Counted from the first letter of the stretch, positions 7,728 to 15,023 are shown. The stretch is 15,095 bases of DNA from an uncultured Centipeda sp. (GCA_937925565.1 CALALM010000408.1:1-15095), one strand, 5' to 3'. A program made the numbers and translations. Notes: generated by a model not told the origin, from the sequence alone.

Positions 7728-8585
7728 CTATTCCATCGGATACGCCGCAGTAAAGAGGCGCGGTGCATCCTGTCGTGCAATCGTGAGGGTGAATGCACCC
7801 GCTGCGTAGGAGGCGAGCACGGAGTCCGGGTAGTAGATCACGAGACTCCCGTCCGCTGCCATGTACCAGCAGAACGACGTAAGCCCCTTCTCTGACGGAT
7901 GCTGCATGAGCAGCGCCTCCATCACACCGTGCGGAAAATCTCGCTCCACTGCTGCGGGATACTGCGTTTGGAATGCCGCTTCGAGTGCGGCGATCAGGAG
8001 CGTTCGGTTTGTGACGATCTCATCGAGCGCGATTTGCCGCCCCGTTTTCCGATCAAAGGTATACGCATCGACATGGGGGATGGGATGTGCGCCGCCCGCA
8101 TACGATGACCCCTCCATAAAGAACGAGACGAGCTGCTCATCCACCCGTCCCCACCGCGAGATCGGCGTGATGTCGCTGTAATAGAAGGGGAGCTCGTACC
8201 CGTCCCTGCGCGCTTCCTCGCTGGCGGTACGGATCGAGCTGTGCCATGCGCCCATGCTCTGCTCTGCAGACCACTCTCTAAATGCCTTTGCCAGCGGTGA
8301 GCTGTCATCATCCACGAGCGCAATCTCGGGATAGACGGCGCGGTAAGCCTTGACCTCGTTTGTGTCGTAAACCGTCAGGACATGATCCTCGACAGTGAGC
8401 CACGAGACAGGGGGTTCTACGGAGCGTGACCAGTCCCGCGCCGCCCTGTCCTGCACGTCCGCTAGGGACTGCGGCGGCCGTGTGTGCTTCTCCGTTCGGT
8501 CATTCAGGACACCTTCTGCCGCCGAGAGAGGCGCACAGAGGAGGAGCGTGGACAGGAGGGCGGATAGAAACGTTTTGGTATGCAT
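7728..8585 (-). CDS. Secreted DUF3298 (RsiV-like) domain protein
   Basis: A 285-aa exported protein. I choose the ATG at 8585 because GGGAGG lies just upstream and a clean signal peptide follows (MHTKTFLSALLSTLLLCAPLSAAEG); longer in-frame starts run into the preceding gene. The C-terminal half contains SYAGGAHPIPHVDAYTFDR followed by KTGRQIALDEIV, which is the signature of the DUF3298 domain. The region before it fits the companion DUF4163-like part. The domain is known from RsiV, an anti-sigma factor that binds lysozyme, and from other surface proteins; no membrane anchor or anti-sigma region is seen here, so a purely periplasmic role is likelier. It is the last gene of the three-gene operon and ends 6 bp before the terminator hairpin. 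Confidence 0.8.
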   Translation of the reverse strand: MHTKTFLSALLSTLLLCAPLSAAEGVLNDRTEKHTRPPQSLADVQDRAARDWSRSVEPPVSWLTVEDHVLTVYDTNEVKAYRAVYPEIALVDDDSSPLAKAFREWSAEQSMGAWHSSIRTASEEARRDGYELPFYYSDITPISRWGRVDEQLVSFFMEGSSYAGGAHPIPHVDAYTFDRKTGRQIALDEIVTNRTLLIAALEAAFQTQYPAAVERDFPHGVMEALLMQHPSEKGLTSFCWYMAADGSLVIYYPDSVLASYAAGAFTLTIARQDAPRLFTAAYPME

Positions 8586-8616
8586 GGTTGTTCCTCCCTT
8601 CATAGGTGTGCTTCCT

Positions 8617-9162
8617 TTACTTCTCGTGCAGCCAGATGGAGCGGATGCCGGGGCTGTGCTCGGCGCAGATGTAGAATGCGAGCTGTGCCGTTTCCCCGTC
8701 GTAGAAGTAGCCGCAGACTGGCGGGGCGTTGTTGCTGCACTTGGGCTTCGGCAGGTAGCCGTACGCCTCCTCAAGATCCTCCGCCGTGCTGTCCAGATGG
8801 ATGCCGCGCGGTGTCTCAAGGCTCTGCGCCTCCTCGGACGGCTCCGTGTTGTACTCGTTTACGTCGTTCACGCCGAGCCGCACTGCGGTGACGTGCCAGC
8901 CCCTATCAGTGCTGCGGTACGTCACGAGGAGTGACGCGCCGTAGTCGATGACGTGCATGCCGACATCCTCGCCGTTCCACACATCCACGCCGTCCGCGAC
9001 ATGATTGCCCTTGCCGTAGAGCTCCTCGACCTCGGCACGCGTATCGCCGATGCGGATGCCGCCGAGCGCCATATCCTCACCCGTGATCTCTGCTGAAGAG
9101 AGGGATGCGGGGAGGAGGAGAAGCGTGAGGAGGACGGTAGAGAGGAATGATCGGATCCTCAT
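8617..9162 (-). CDS. Small exported protein with two similar G-I-x-hydrophobic motifs
   Basis: A 181-aa protein with signal peptide (IRSFLSTVLLTLLLLPASLSSAE) and a good ribosome-binding site (GGAGGTGAT) before the ATG at 9162. After cleavage it has GGIRIGDTRAEVEELYGKGN at about residues 34-53 and a second, related segment RGIHLDSTAEDLEEAYGYLP in the C-terminal half. Both have the pattern Gly-Ile-x-hydrophobic, then Val/Leu-Glu-Glu-x-Tyr-Gly. This resembles the BamE/SmpA-like or stalk-domain style motif in which a short helix follows the first strand, so the protein may consist of two small alpha/beta repeats. The two Cys near CSNNAPPVCGYFY could form a disulfide. No function can be given. It lies 27 bp after the lipoprotein gene and 31 bp before the DUF3298 gene, so all three are surely co-transcribed. 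Confidence 0.78.
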   Translation of the reverse strand: MRIRSFLSTVLLTLLLLPASLSSAEITGEDMALGGIRIGDTRAEVEELYGKGNHVADGVDVWNGEDVGMHVIDYGASLLVTYRSTDRGWHVTAVRLGVNDVNEYNTEPSEEAQSLETPRGIHLDSTAEDLEEAYGYLPKPKCSNNAPPVCGYFYDGETAQLAFYICAEHSPGIRSIWLHEK

Positions 9163-9188
9163 GGGGGATCACCTCCGTACAGTAGTTT

Positions 9189-10217
9189 TTACAGGTCGAT
9201 GCGGTAGATGTGGTCGAAGGCGGTGAAGTAGAGGCGGTTCGCGTCATCGGTCGTCACGTTGCCGGGCGAGAGGCTCTTGCCGCTTGGCTGCAGATCGATG
9301 TCGCCGACGTATTTGCCGTCCTTCTTGTTGAAGAGACGTAGGAAGCCGTTGCCGAAGAAGACGACGTAGTCTTTCGTTGCAATCGACTGGCGCTCAGCGA
9401 CCTTGCGTTTCTGCGCATCCGCAGGGATGTCCGTATTCACCTCGAAGGTGCGGACGAGCTTGCCGTCGGGTGCGTGCATGTGGAGCGGCTCCGTCCAGTT
9501 ATCCTTGCCGCCGTGCGTGGCGAGCGTCGTGATGTAGAAGCCGTCCGCATCCGCAGCGACGAGCGTGGCGTTCGTCTCATAGTCCGGGGATTTCGAGTCT
9601 TTGCCGAGCTCTTTATAGACCTTCTCGGAAAGCGCGGTCTTCAGATCCTTTACGCCCTCCTTGGAGATCGCGCCGAACAGGACATCTCTCGAGGCGAACT
9701 GGCCGCTGATGTAGGCGTCCTTGCCGCCGTAGATGGCGTAGACGCGGCTAACCTCGACGCCGCTGGCTGCGGTGAAGCTCGTCGCCGCCTTGCCGTCATA
9801 GCAGCCAACCGTCCCCTTGCCGTCGAGGATGTAGTAGATGTTCGTGCCGTCCGAGGAGACGGGCATGTCTTCGGCTGTGCCGAGATCCTCGACGCCGGTG
9901 ATCGCGCCGTCCTTCAGCGCGAATTTTTGCAGATGCGCCTTCTTGTCCGCCCCATAGCCGATGCCGTAGATGGCATCCTTCGTCACGGCGAGGGTGGTGC
10001 CGGAGATGAACTTCGGCAGCTCTGCGCCTGTGTACTCGTAGAGCGGCACGTCCTTGTCGCCGAGTTTGAAGTGCGCGGCGGCTTCCTTCGGAGCGGCGGG
10101 GCCGTTGTCCGCCGCTCCTTTGCTGCCGATGCCTCCGCCGTCGCCGCAGCCCGCAAAGAGGGCGCCTGCACAGACGAGTGCTGCTGCTGCCGCAAGTACG
10201 GATTTCCATTTCTTCAT
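9189..10217 (-). CDS. Lipoprotein, possibly beta-propeller-like
   Basis: A 342-aa lipoprotein. The start at 10217 has AGGAGGAAGAATC before it, and the signal ends in the lipobox LFAGC with Cys24 as the lipidation site, followed by a flexible Gly/Ala/Pro linker. The mature part has repeated strand-like segments of the kind ALTKDAIYGIGYGADKKAHL, DGTNIYYILDGKG, ADADGFYITTLATHGG, TKDYVVFFGNGFLRLFNKKD and ANRLYFTAFDHIYRIDL. They recur every 35-50 residues, which suggests a beta propeller without a clear catalytic motif. Such proteins often act as scaffolds at the envelope. It is the first gene of a three-gene operon and has its own promoter with palindromic operator (10269-10313). Specific role unknown. 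Confidence 0.82.
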   Translation of the reverse strand: MKKWKSVLAAAAALVCAGALFAGCGDGGGIGSKGAADNGPAAPKEAAAHFKLGDKDVPLYEYTGAELPKFISGTTLAVTKDAIYGIGYGADKKAHLQKFALKDGAITGVEDLGTAEDMPVSSDGTNIYYILDGKGTVGCYDGKAATSFTAASGVEVSRVYAIYGGKDAYISGQFASRDVLFGAISKEGVKDLKTALSEKVYKELGKDSKSPDYETNATLVAADADGFYITTLATHGGKDNWTEPLHMHAPDGKLVRTFEVNTDIPADAQKRKVAERQSIATKDYVVFFGNGFLRLFNKKDGKYVGDIDLQPSGKSLSPGNVTTDDANRLYFTAFDHIYRIDL

Positions 10218-10268
10218 GATTCTTCCTCCTTTGTCTTTGTTTGCGCTTATGAGAATCTGATTGCTTTT

Positions 10269-10278
10269 ATCTTAGCAT
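10269..10278 (-). promoter_or_regulatory. Extended -10 promoter element of the lipoprotein operon
   Basis: Minus-strand ATGCTAAGAT: a TGn extension and TAAGAT. At 17 bp spacing the -35 candidate is GTCACA (10297-10292), 4 of 6 to consensus. Predicted start near 10262, leader about 45 nt, the same as for the SPFH gene. Confidence 0.58.
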
Positions 10279-10297
10279 AAAGATAAAAGCTTGTGAC

Positions 10298-10313
10298 CTG
10301 TCATAAATGACAG
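10298..10313. promoter_or_regulatory. Palindromic operator CTGTCATAAATGACAG, copy 2
   Basis: Identical in all 16 bases to the site at 1099-1114, including the following GTTTT, and also followed by A/T tracts with TTTGCAAAA. It lies 81 bp before the lipoprotein start codon and 24 bp from the -10 hexamer, centred near -43. Identity of site and geometry 9 kb apart argues for one shared regulator. Confidence 0.72.
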
Positions 10314-10354
10314 GTTTTTGAAAAACTTTGCAAAAGAAGCGCAGAGTAAATGTA

Positions 10355-10370
10355 CTGTCATAGATGAGAG
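10355..10370. promoter_or_regulatory. Degenerate third copy of the palindrome
   Basis: CTGTCATAGATGAGAG differs from the perfect site at two positions, and its left arm with the preceding GTA matches copy 1. It is 57 bp farther from the gene than copy 2, so it could be a secondary site for cooperative binding or a decayed copy. It lies 15 bp from the IS end. Confidence 0.45.
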
Positions 10371-10385
10371 ACCGGCAAAAAAAGT

Positions 10386-11693
10386 GGCTCTTTGTCAAAT
10401 GTTGTGGAGAAATATTAAAAAACTTCAGGCTGTCTTTGTTCGTCGACTTTGCCGTGCTTCGTTATTGAGCATATAGAGGATGCGACGACGGAAGTTTTCA
10501 AAGTTCCGAAATCCATAGCACACACGTTTTAGGACTTTAATCGTGTTGTTGCACCCTTCCGTAAATCCGTTATTGTAACCTGTGCGAATACCGTTCCAGA
10601 TTTCTTCTTTCCATTCTTCCAATGTTTTCAGGACACGCCTAAAGGGAGCGATGCCGGCAGCAAGAACGTGTTCCTTAAATCGCCGCAGCCGTTCCTTAAA
10701 GTCTGCGCGATCGATGCTGTCAAAGAGGCTGCAGTATTCTTCTTTCAGTGCATGGGCATGGGTTAGTTTTTCGGAAAACGAAAACATACGCGACAGATTG
10801 GTATGTTCCTTTGATGTAAGTTTTTGTTCCCGCTTGAGCAGCGTACGGCGTGCATTCTTAAACCACTTTCGCTGTGACGGATCAAGCCCCGCCTGAACTT
10901 CTTTGCGGATGCTGTCAAGGGCGTCATTGGCAAGTCGGACAGCATGAAACTTGTCGGCCGCTATTTGCGCATTGGGCAGACACTCTTCGACAAGTTTGCG
11001 AAAGAACGGGGACAGGTCTATGCTGACCAGTTTGACATTCGCGCGGTCTGCAAGTGGATAATTTCGGATTTTATCGTAGAGTGTGGCCGCACTGCGATCG
11101 TCGATGATGTCACAGCATTTGCGATGCTGCAAATCGTTGACCACAACTTGAAATTTTGCACCGGCATTTCCGCGAAACTCATCAAGCGAAATGACGGCAC
11201 TCAAGGACGGCTCGGTTGCTGTATCTTCCTTCGCAGCACGCGCGGAACGCGCAAAGTGACGCATGACCGTTGTTGTGGAAATACCGTGCCTGTGCGCAAT
11301 GAGGGATGAAGGAACGGGATCAGCAAGTTCTTGAACGATGTGTTCAATCTCGCTGCAAGGTGTGTGCTGATAGCGTTCAATGAATGAATTGTTCTCGGAA
11401 AAAGTTTTCCCACAGTCTTGGCAGCGATACCGGCGCCGTTTGTAGATATACGTTATTTCTGCGGAGAATCCGCATAAGTTCTGTTTTCGATAATCATGAA
11501 CATAGGTGTATGGCGATCCGCAGAAAGGACAGTCATGATGTTTGCGCGGAAGATGAAATTCGAGGCAGTCAGCCGCTACGAATTTCTTGCAGGACTCCGG
11601 CAGTTTTAATAAAAACATGGTAAAATCTTCACACATGGCGATAACTCCTATCTCTGTTTACTTTGGTCGGTTACAGTATAGCGGAAAATCGCC
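10386..11693 (-). mobile_element. ISL3-family insertion sequence (boundaries tentative)
   Basis: The end at 10386 begins GGCTCTTTGTCAAAT, the characteristic ISL3-family terminal sequence. The opposite end has no good copy; the best candidate, read on the minus strand from 11693, is GGCGATTTTCCGC, which shares 7 of the first 11 bases. With these ends the element is about 1.3 kb, normal for the family. No clear 8-bp target duplication is visible: the flanks are both A-rich (A7 runs at 10377-10383 and 11697-11703) but not identical in register. The element therefore may be old or one end may be wrong. It separates GC-rich chromosome from the lower-GC accessory region. Confidence 0.6.
10425..11636 (-). 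CDS. ISL3-family transposase
   Basis: A 403-aa, full-length transposase. The start at 11636 has AGGAG nine bases upstream; the next in-frame ATG is at residue 7. An N-terminal zinc-binding domain is formed by CPFCG (C36, C39) and CQDCGK (C72, C75), followed by a helix-turn-helix-like region (SSLIAHRHGISTTTVMRHFA, about 110-129). The DDE catalytic triad is readable: D152 in SLDEFRGN, D207 in SIDLSPFF, and E360 in NNGFTEGCNNTIKVLKR, the family's typical C-terminal motif. No stop or frameshift is seen, so the enzyme could be active. A TATACT -10 candidate lies at 11675-11680, with its -35 at the very edge of the element. Confidence 0.92.
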   Translation of the reverse strand: MCEDFTMFLLKLPESCKKFVAADCLEFHLPRKHHDCPFCGSPYTYVHDYRKQNLCGFSAEITYIYKRRRYRCQDCGKTFSENNSFIERYQHTPCSEIEHIVQELADPVPSSLIAHRHGISTTTVMRHFARSARAAKEDTATEPSLSAVISLDEFRGNAGAKFQVVVNDLQHRKCCDIIDDRSAATLYDKIRNYPLADRANVKLVSIDLSPFFRKLVEECLPNAQIAADKFHAVRLANDALDSIRKEVQAGLDPSQRKWFKNARRTLLKREQKLTSKEHTNLSRMFSFSEKLTHAHALKEEYCSLFDSIDRADFKERLRRFKEHVLAAGIAPFRRVLKTLEEWKEEIWNGIRTGYNNGFTEGCNNTIKVLKRVCYGFRNFENFRRRILYMLNNEARQSRRTKTA

Positions 11694-11696
11694 ATG
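11634..11696. repeat. 9-bp inverted repeat spanning the transposase start codon
   Basis: CATGGCGAT at 11634-11642 and ATCGCCATG at 11688-11696 are perfect inverted copies 45 bases apart. The first contains the transposase ATG. A transcript entering from upstream would contain both arms and could hide the start codon, while one starting at the internal TATACT promoter would lack the upstream arm. Confidence 0.5.
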
Positions 11697-11699
11697 AAA

Positions 11700-11739
11700 A
11701 AAAGGATGGACAGCCGCAATTACGGTTGTCCATCCTTTT
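11700..11739. terminator. Strong bidirectional rho-independent terminator
   Basis: Arms 11700-11716 and 11723-11739 (AAAAGGATGGACAGCCG and its complement, one G-U pair) with loop CAATTA. On the minus strand a run of seven T follows, ending the topB / coiled-coil operon that stops at 11756. The dyad extends imperfectly to 11693-11746. It lies directly beside the IS end. Confidence 0.82.
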
Positions 11740-11755
11740 CTTCATGAAATCGCGT

Positions 11756-12220
11756 TTATCGGAAATAGATATGCACCAGTATATCCAAAACTACCAGGAT
11801 TGGAATGATGTACGCAACCATTCCGATCATCTCAAAGCGGTTTGTCTGCTTATACAGCAGCTTCTTCTGCCATTTCTGCGCCTCCATAGACATGTGCTCA
11901 AAATTCTTCGCCGTCAGTGCAAACATATCGCGGCAACCGCTTTCCACATTTTGAAGCGTCACTGTCTGCGCTTCCTGAAGGTGATCGGCTTCGGCCGAAA
12001 GGACAGCGGTGATCTCCTTCAGACGAGAGCCGTATGTTTGCAGCTTCTCACGTTCTTCCTGCAAGGCGGTCGCCGCCTCTTGCAGCTGGTGCAGAACGCT
12101 GGTCATATAATGCAGCATCGGCAGCAGTTCTTCCGTCTGTGATTTCGCATCAGACGGTTCGCTTGTCTGCGCACCGGGTTCATCTTCCTGCGTTGCCTCA
12201 TATTCATCAATTTCTGTCAC
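11756..12220 (-). CDS. Coiled-coil, C-terminally membrane-anchored protein of unknown function
   Basis: A 154-aa protein starting with GTG at 12220, with AAGGGG ten bases upstream; the next in-frame Met is far into the protein. The N-terminus (about 1-30) is acidic and probably disordered (EIDEYEATQEDEPGAQTSEP). Residues about 30-115 are helical with heptad-like spacing, a coiled coil (LQEAATALQEEREKLQTYGS, LKEITAVLSAEADHLQEAQT). A single hydrophobic segment near the C-terminus (GMVAYIIPILVVLDILVHIYF) makes it a tail-anchored-like membrane protein with nearly all of its mass in the cytoplasm. It starts 27 bp after topB and is in the same operon. I do not recognise the family; the neighbourhood suggests a role in conjugation or plasmid maintenance. 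Confidence 0.75.
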   Translation of the reverse strand: MTEIDEYEATQEDEPGAQTSEPSDAKSQTEELLPMLHYMTSVLHQLQEAATALQEEREKLQTYGSRLKEITAVLSAEADHLQEAQTVTLQNVESGCRDMFALTAKNFEHMSMEAQKWQKKLLYKQTNRFEMIGMVAYIIPILVVLDILVHIYFR

Positions 12221-12247
12221 GGTATCATTCCCCTTTCAACAGGACAA

Positions 12248-14377
12248 TCACATTTTCAGTTCAGGGTGTCCATGTTTGTCGTTATAGGTCTTGCTGCACT
12301 TTGCACAGAGCCAAAACGGGCCGTTCTTCCCATTGAGACGACGCAAGACAGTGCGGCATAACGGGCAATGCTCAATGATCGGGCCCTTGTCGTCCTCATA
12401 GAACATTTTTCGCCCGTCTTCCGGAAGCACACACGCCTCATCGCTACAAATATAGAAATGCTTCTGCAGCTTCGGCGAAAATTTCTTGAGTAGTGTACCT
12501 TTGCCGCAGATCGGGCAGGACACAGCATCCTCTGATTCCGCAAGAGGAAATTCGCGTGCCTCGGCAAAGCGGATGTTGTCGTTGACCACATCGATGATTT
12601 CATCGATGTACGCGGTCATCGTTTTCTTGCCGGCCGCTATTTCGGATAGGGAAAACTCCATTTCTGCCGTTGCATCCGGCAGCGTGAGTGACGGAGCGAC
12701 GTTTTCGATGAGTTTGATCCCAAAATCAGTGGGGATCAGCTCTTTTTTCTTTTTCGTAAGACACGCCTCAATCGGCTTTCCCTTGTTTTCGGTCGCAAGC
12801 AGCTCTGCAATGATGGTGTCCCGTGTCGCCGGTGTACCGATCCCCTTTGTTTCTTTCAGCTTTTCGCGGTTCGGATTGTCCGCAGCAACGAAACGCCAGA
12901 TATTTGTCATCGCCGCAATGAGCGTTCCCTCTGTAAAGCGTTTTGGCGGGGTCGTTTTCTTCTCTGCGATACTTGTTCCCTGTTTTCCGATTACATCGCC
13001 TACAGAGAGTGTAGGGACGCTCAAAACGGGTTCTTTGGCGTCCTGATCTTCCTTTTCAACGGCGCGAAAGCCGAGTTCAAGTATTTCACGCCCGCTGCCA
13101 ACGAATATCTCATCGCCAACGGAGAACTTAAAACTGGTTTTCTCAAAGACGTAGGGCTTGTAAAATTGGACAATATACCGCTTGGCAATCATGTCGAAGA
13201 TATTTTGCTCGTTCTCTGTAAGGTTGGCCGGCTTTTCGCCCGTTGGGATAATTGCGTGATGTGCCGTGATTTTTGCATCGTCAAAGGCTTTTCCGGAAAT
13301 ACCGGGGTCTGCTGCGTCAGTCATTGACACAAGCGCATTGCCGGCTGCCAGCATAGCGATGATCTTGTCGGCGTCTCCGTGCTGTGACGCCGGAATGTAA
13401 TTGCAGTCTGATCGCGGGTAGGACACAATCTTTTTCTCGTATAGGCTCTGCACCGTATCTAAGGTGTCTTTCGGCGAGAGTCCATAGACATTGTTCGCCT
13501 CAATTTGCAGTGTATCTAGGGAAAACGGCAGCGGGGGTTGCTGCGTCACCGTCTTTTTTTCAACATCAGAAACAACAACATCATCCGTATGGTCGATCTT
13601 CAATTTCATCGCCTGAAGCAGCTTCTTATCGAGCACGCGCCCCTCTTCATCCGTTGAAATTGTGGCAGACGGTGTATATTTTGCTGTAAATGATATGCCG
13701 TCTTTTTCAAACGTCCCCGTCAATTCATAGAATTTCCGGGACTTGAACTGTTGAATCTCTTTTTCACGCTGCACAACGAGCGCAAGCGTCGGAATCTTGA
13801 CGCGGCCAATGCGGAATACTGTAGTATAGCCGTATTTTCGCGCATTGACTGTATATGCACGGGATAAATTCATGCCGATCAGCCAATCCGCGCGGCTTCG
13901 GGCAAGCCCTGCGTGATACAGACCTTCAAAGTCTCTGTTGTCCCGTATATCTGTAAAGGCTCGTTTCAGACTCTCGTCATCCTTTGCATTGATGAGAAGA
14001 CGCCGAACTTCGCCTTTGAAATTGCAGTAGTCCAGTATCTCATCGATCAGAAGCTGTCCCTCCCGATCCGGATCACCTGCATGGATCACAACATCCGCAT
14101 CTTTCAAGAGCTTTGTCACAATGTCAAATTGCTTGGCGGTGTTCGCGGCCGGCTTTGTAATCCACCGTTGCGGTATGATGGGATAGTTCGACCAGACTTT
14201 ATATTCCTCGCCGTACATTTCCGGTGTTCCTTGCATGAGGATATGACCGATTGCCCATGTGACGGCGGTGTCCCCATTTCGGATATATCCGGTTTCTTTC
14301 TTACAGTCATCCTTCCACAGGTATGCTGCAAGAGTTCTTCCAATATCCGGCTTTTCGGCGATGTAGAGAGTCTTCAT
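12248..14377 (-). CDS. topB: DNA topoisomerase III, plasmid/ICE type
   Basis: A 709-aa type IA topoisomerase, complete. The N-terminal Toprim domain has E8 (LYIAEKPDIGRTLA) and the metal-binding HAGDPDREGQ (D102, D104, E106). The active-site tyrosine is Y320 in KIVSYPRSDCNYIP, close to its usual place in TopB. The central domain carries FRIGRVKIPTLALV and KGIGTPATRDTIIAEL. The C-terminus holds two four-cysteine zinc ribbons (C621, C624, C644, C649; then C671, C674, C691, C694), typical of plasmid and ICE versions and longer than E. coli TopB's tail. It relaxes or decatenates single-stranded and replicating DNA and is common in conjugative elements. ATG at 14377 has AAAGGATG upstream. The codon use is visibly less GC-rich than in the left part of the window. 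Divergent from the XRE gene. Confidence 0.95.
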   Translation of the reverse strand: MKTLYIAEKPDIGRTLAAYLWKDDCKKETGYIRNGDTAVTWAIGHILMQGTPEMYGEEYKVWSNYPIIPQRWITKPAANTAKQFDIVTKLLKDADVVIHAGDPDREGQLLIDEILDYCNFKGEVRRLLINAKDDESLKRAFTDIRDNRDFEGLYHAGLARSRADWLIGMNLSRAYTVNARKYGYTTVFRIGRVKIPTLALVVQREKEIQQFKSRKFYELTGTFEKDGISFTAKYTPSATISTDEEGRVLDKKLLQAMKLKIDHTDDVVVSDVEKKTVTQQPPLPFSLDTLQIEANNVYGLSPKDTLDTVQSLYEKKIVSYPRSDCNYIPASQHGDADKIIAMLAAGNALVSMTDAADPGISGKAFDDAKITAHHAIIPTGEKPANLTENEQNIFDMIAKRYIVQFYKPYVFEKTSFKFSVGDEIFVGSGREILELGFRAVEKEDQDAKEPVLSVPTLSVGDVIGKQGTSIAEKKTTPPKRFTEGTLIAAMTNIWRFVAADNPNREKLKETKGIGTPATRDTIIAELLATENKGKPIEACLTKKKKELIPTDFGIKLIENVAPSLTLPDATAEMEFSLSEIAAGKKTMTAYIDEIIDVVNDNIRFAEAREFPLAESEDAVSCPICGKGTLLKKFSPKLQKHFYICSDEACVLPEDGRKMFYEDDKGPIIEHCPLCRTVLRRLNGKNGPFWLCAKCSKTYNDKHGHPELKM

Positions 14378-14393
14378 AGGGACATCCTTTCTA

Positions 14394-14422
14394 TTTACAT
14401 TTTACCTGATATATGTTAATAT
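14394..14422 (+). promoter_or_regulatory. Promoter of the XRE regulator with a dyad over the -10
   Basis: TTTACA at 14394-14399 and TAATAT at 14417-14422 with 17-bp spacing. An imperfect operator-like dyad, GATAT at 14408-14412 and ATATC at 14419-14423, overlaps the spacer and -10. The 67-bp gap also has to hold the topB promoter, for which TAAAAT (minus strand, 14404-14399) is a candidate -10. Binding here by the XRE protein could control both directions. Confidence 0.55.
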
Positions 14423-14444
14423 CTCTATAAAAGGAGGTGGGTGC

Positions 14445-15023
14445 GTGGATATAACCCCTTTTGCCTGTGTGCTGCGAAGTCTGCGCAAGGAGCGCGGTCT
14501 GACACAGACACAGCTTGCAAAAGCGGTCGGTTTGTCACAGCGGCAAATCTCGTTGCTCGAATCCGGAAAGGAAATCCCGCGTGTAGATACGGTCAATCGA
14601 CTGCGGATGTACTTTGAACTGGGAGAAGACAAGTGGCATTGTCTGTTGGAACAGGAGAAGGAGCGGATCGCACAGGCCGCTCCTCCAGATACAATTGGTC
14701 GTCGTGTACGCGTCATGCGGACGTATTTCAAGCAATCTCAGAGCGAGTTTGCAAAGGAACTCGGCATCAGCCAGTCCGCAATGTCGGCGATCGAGAAGGA
14801 ACTTTCCACGCCGTCCTACGAAGTGATCTGCGCACTCGGCAGGATGGGGTTTCATCTGAACTGGATTCTCTATGGGGAATCCGACTCGCTGCCCCCACGT
14901 GCCGTACTGGATCATGTTGCCGGAAGCCATGAGCTGCAAAAGATCGACAAAATGCTTGAGACGTTGCCGCCAGGTAAACTCACTGCTGTGCGGAAAGCAA
15001 TGGAACTGCTGTTAAGGAGTTGA
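14445..15023 (+). CDS. XRE-family regulator with two helix-turn-helix domains
   Basis: A 192-aa protein starting with GTG at 14445 after AAAGGAGGTGG. The first HTH_3 domain is at about residues 7-60 (LRSLRKERGLTQTQLAKAVG, LSQRQISLLESGKEIPRVDT). The second is at about 84-143 (RVRVMRTYFKQSQSEFAKEL, GISQSAMSAIEKELSTPSYE), ending in FHLNWILYGE, the pattern seen in phage and ICE repressors. The rest (150-192) is helical (HELQKIDKMLETLPPGKLTA) and may dimerise. No peptidase or sensory domain is seen. It is divergent from topB and probably represses that promoter and its own; it is followed 4 bp later by a lipoprotein gene with which it is co-transcribed. Two HTH domains in one chain are less common than one. 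Confidence 0.88.
   Translation: MDITPFACVLRSLRKERGLTQTQLAKAVGLSQRQISLLESGKEIPRVDTVNRLRMYFELGEDKWHCLLEQEKERIAQAAPPDTIGRRVRVMRTYFKQSQSEFAKELGISQSAMSAIEKELSTPSYEVICALGRMGFHLNWILYGESDSLPPRAVLDHVAGSHELQKIDKMLETLPPGKLTAVRKAMELLLRS

Noticed and set aside
8586..8819. N-terminal extension of the DUF3298 gene frame
   Set aside because: The residues are low-complexity Ser/Thr/Arg and overlap the upstream gene, whereas the start at 8585 gives a clean signal peptide with a ribosome-binding site.
9474..10280. Plus-strand open frame opposite the lipoprotein gene
   Set aside because: Antisense to a gene with lipobox and promoter; composition typical of a shadow (Val/Arg/Asp/Ala-rich).
10377..10385. Target-site duplication of the ISL3 element
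   Set aside because: The A-runs at both flanks are low-complexity and do not align in register with the proposed element ends, so they are not counted as a duplication.
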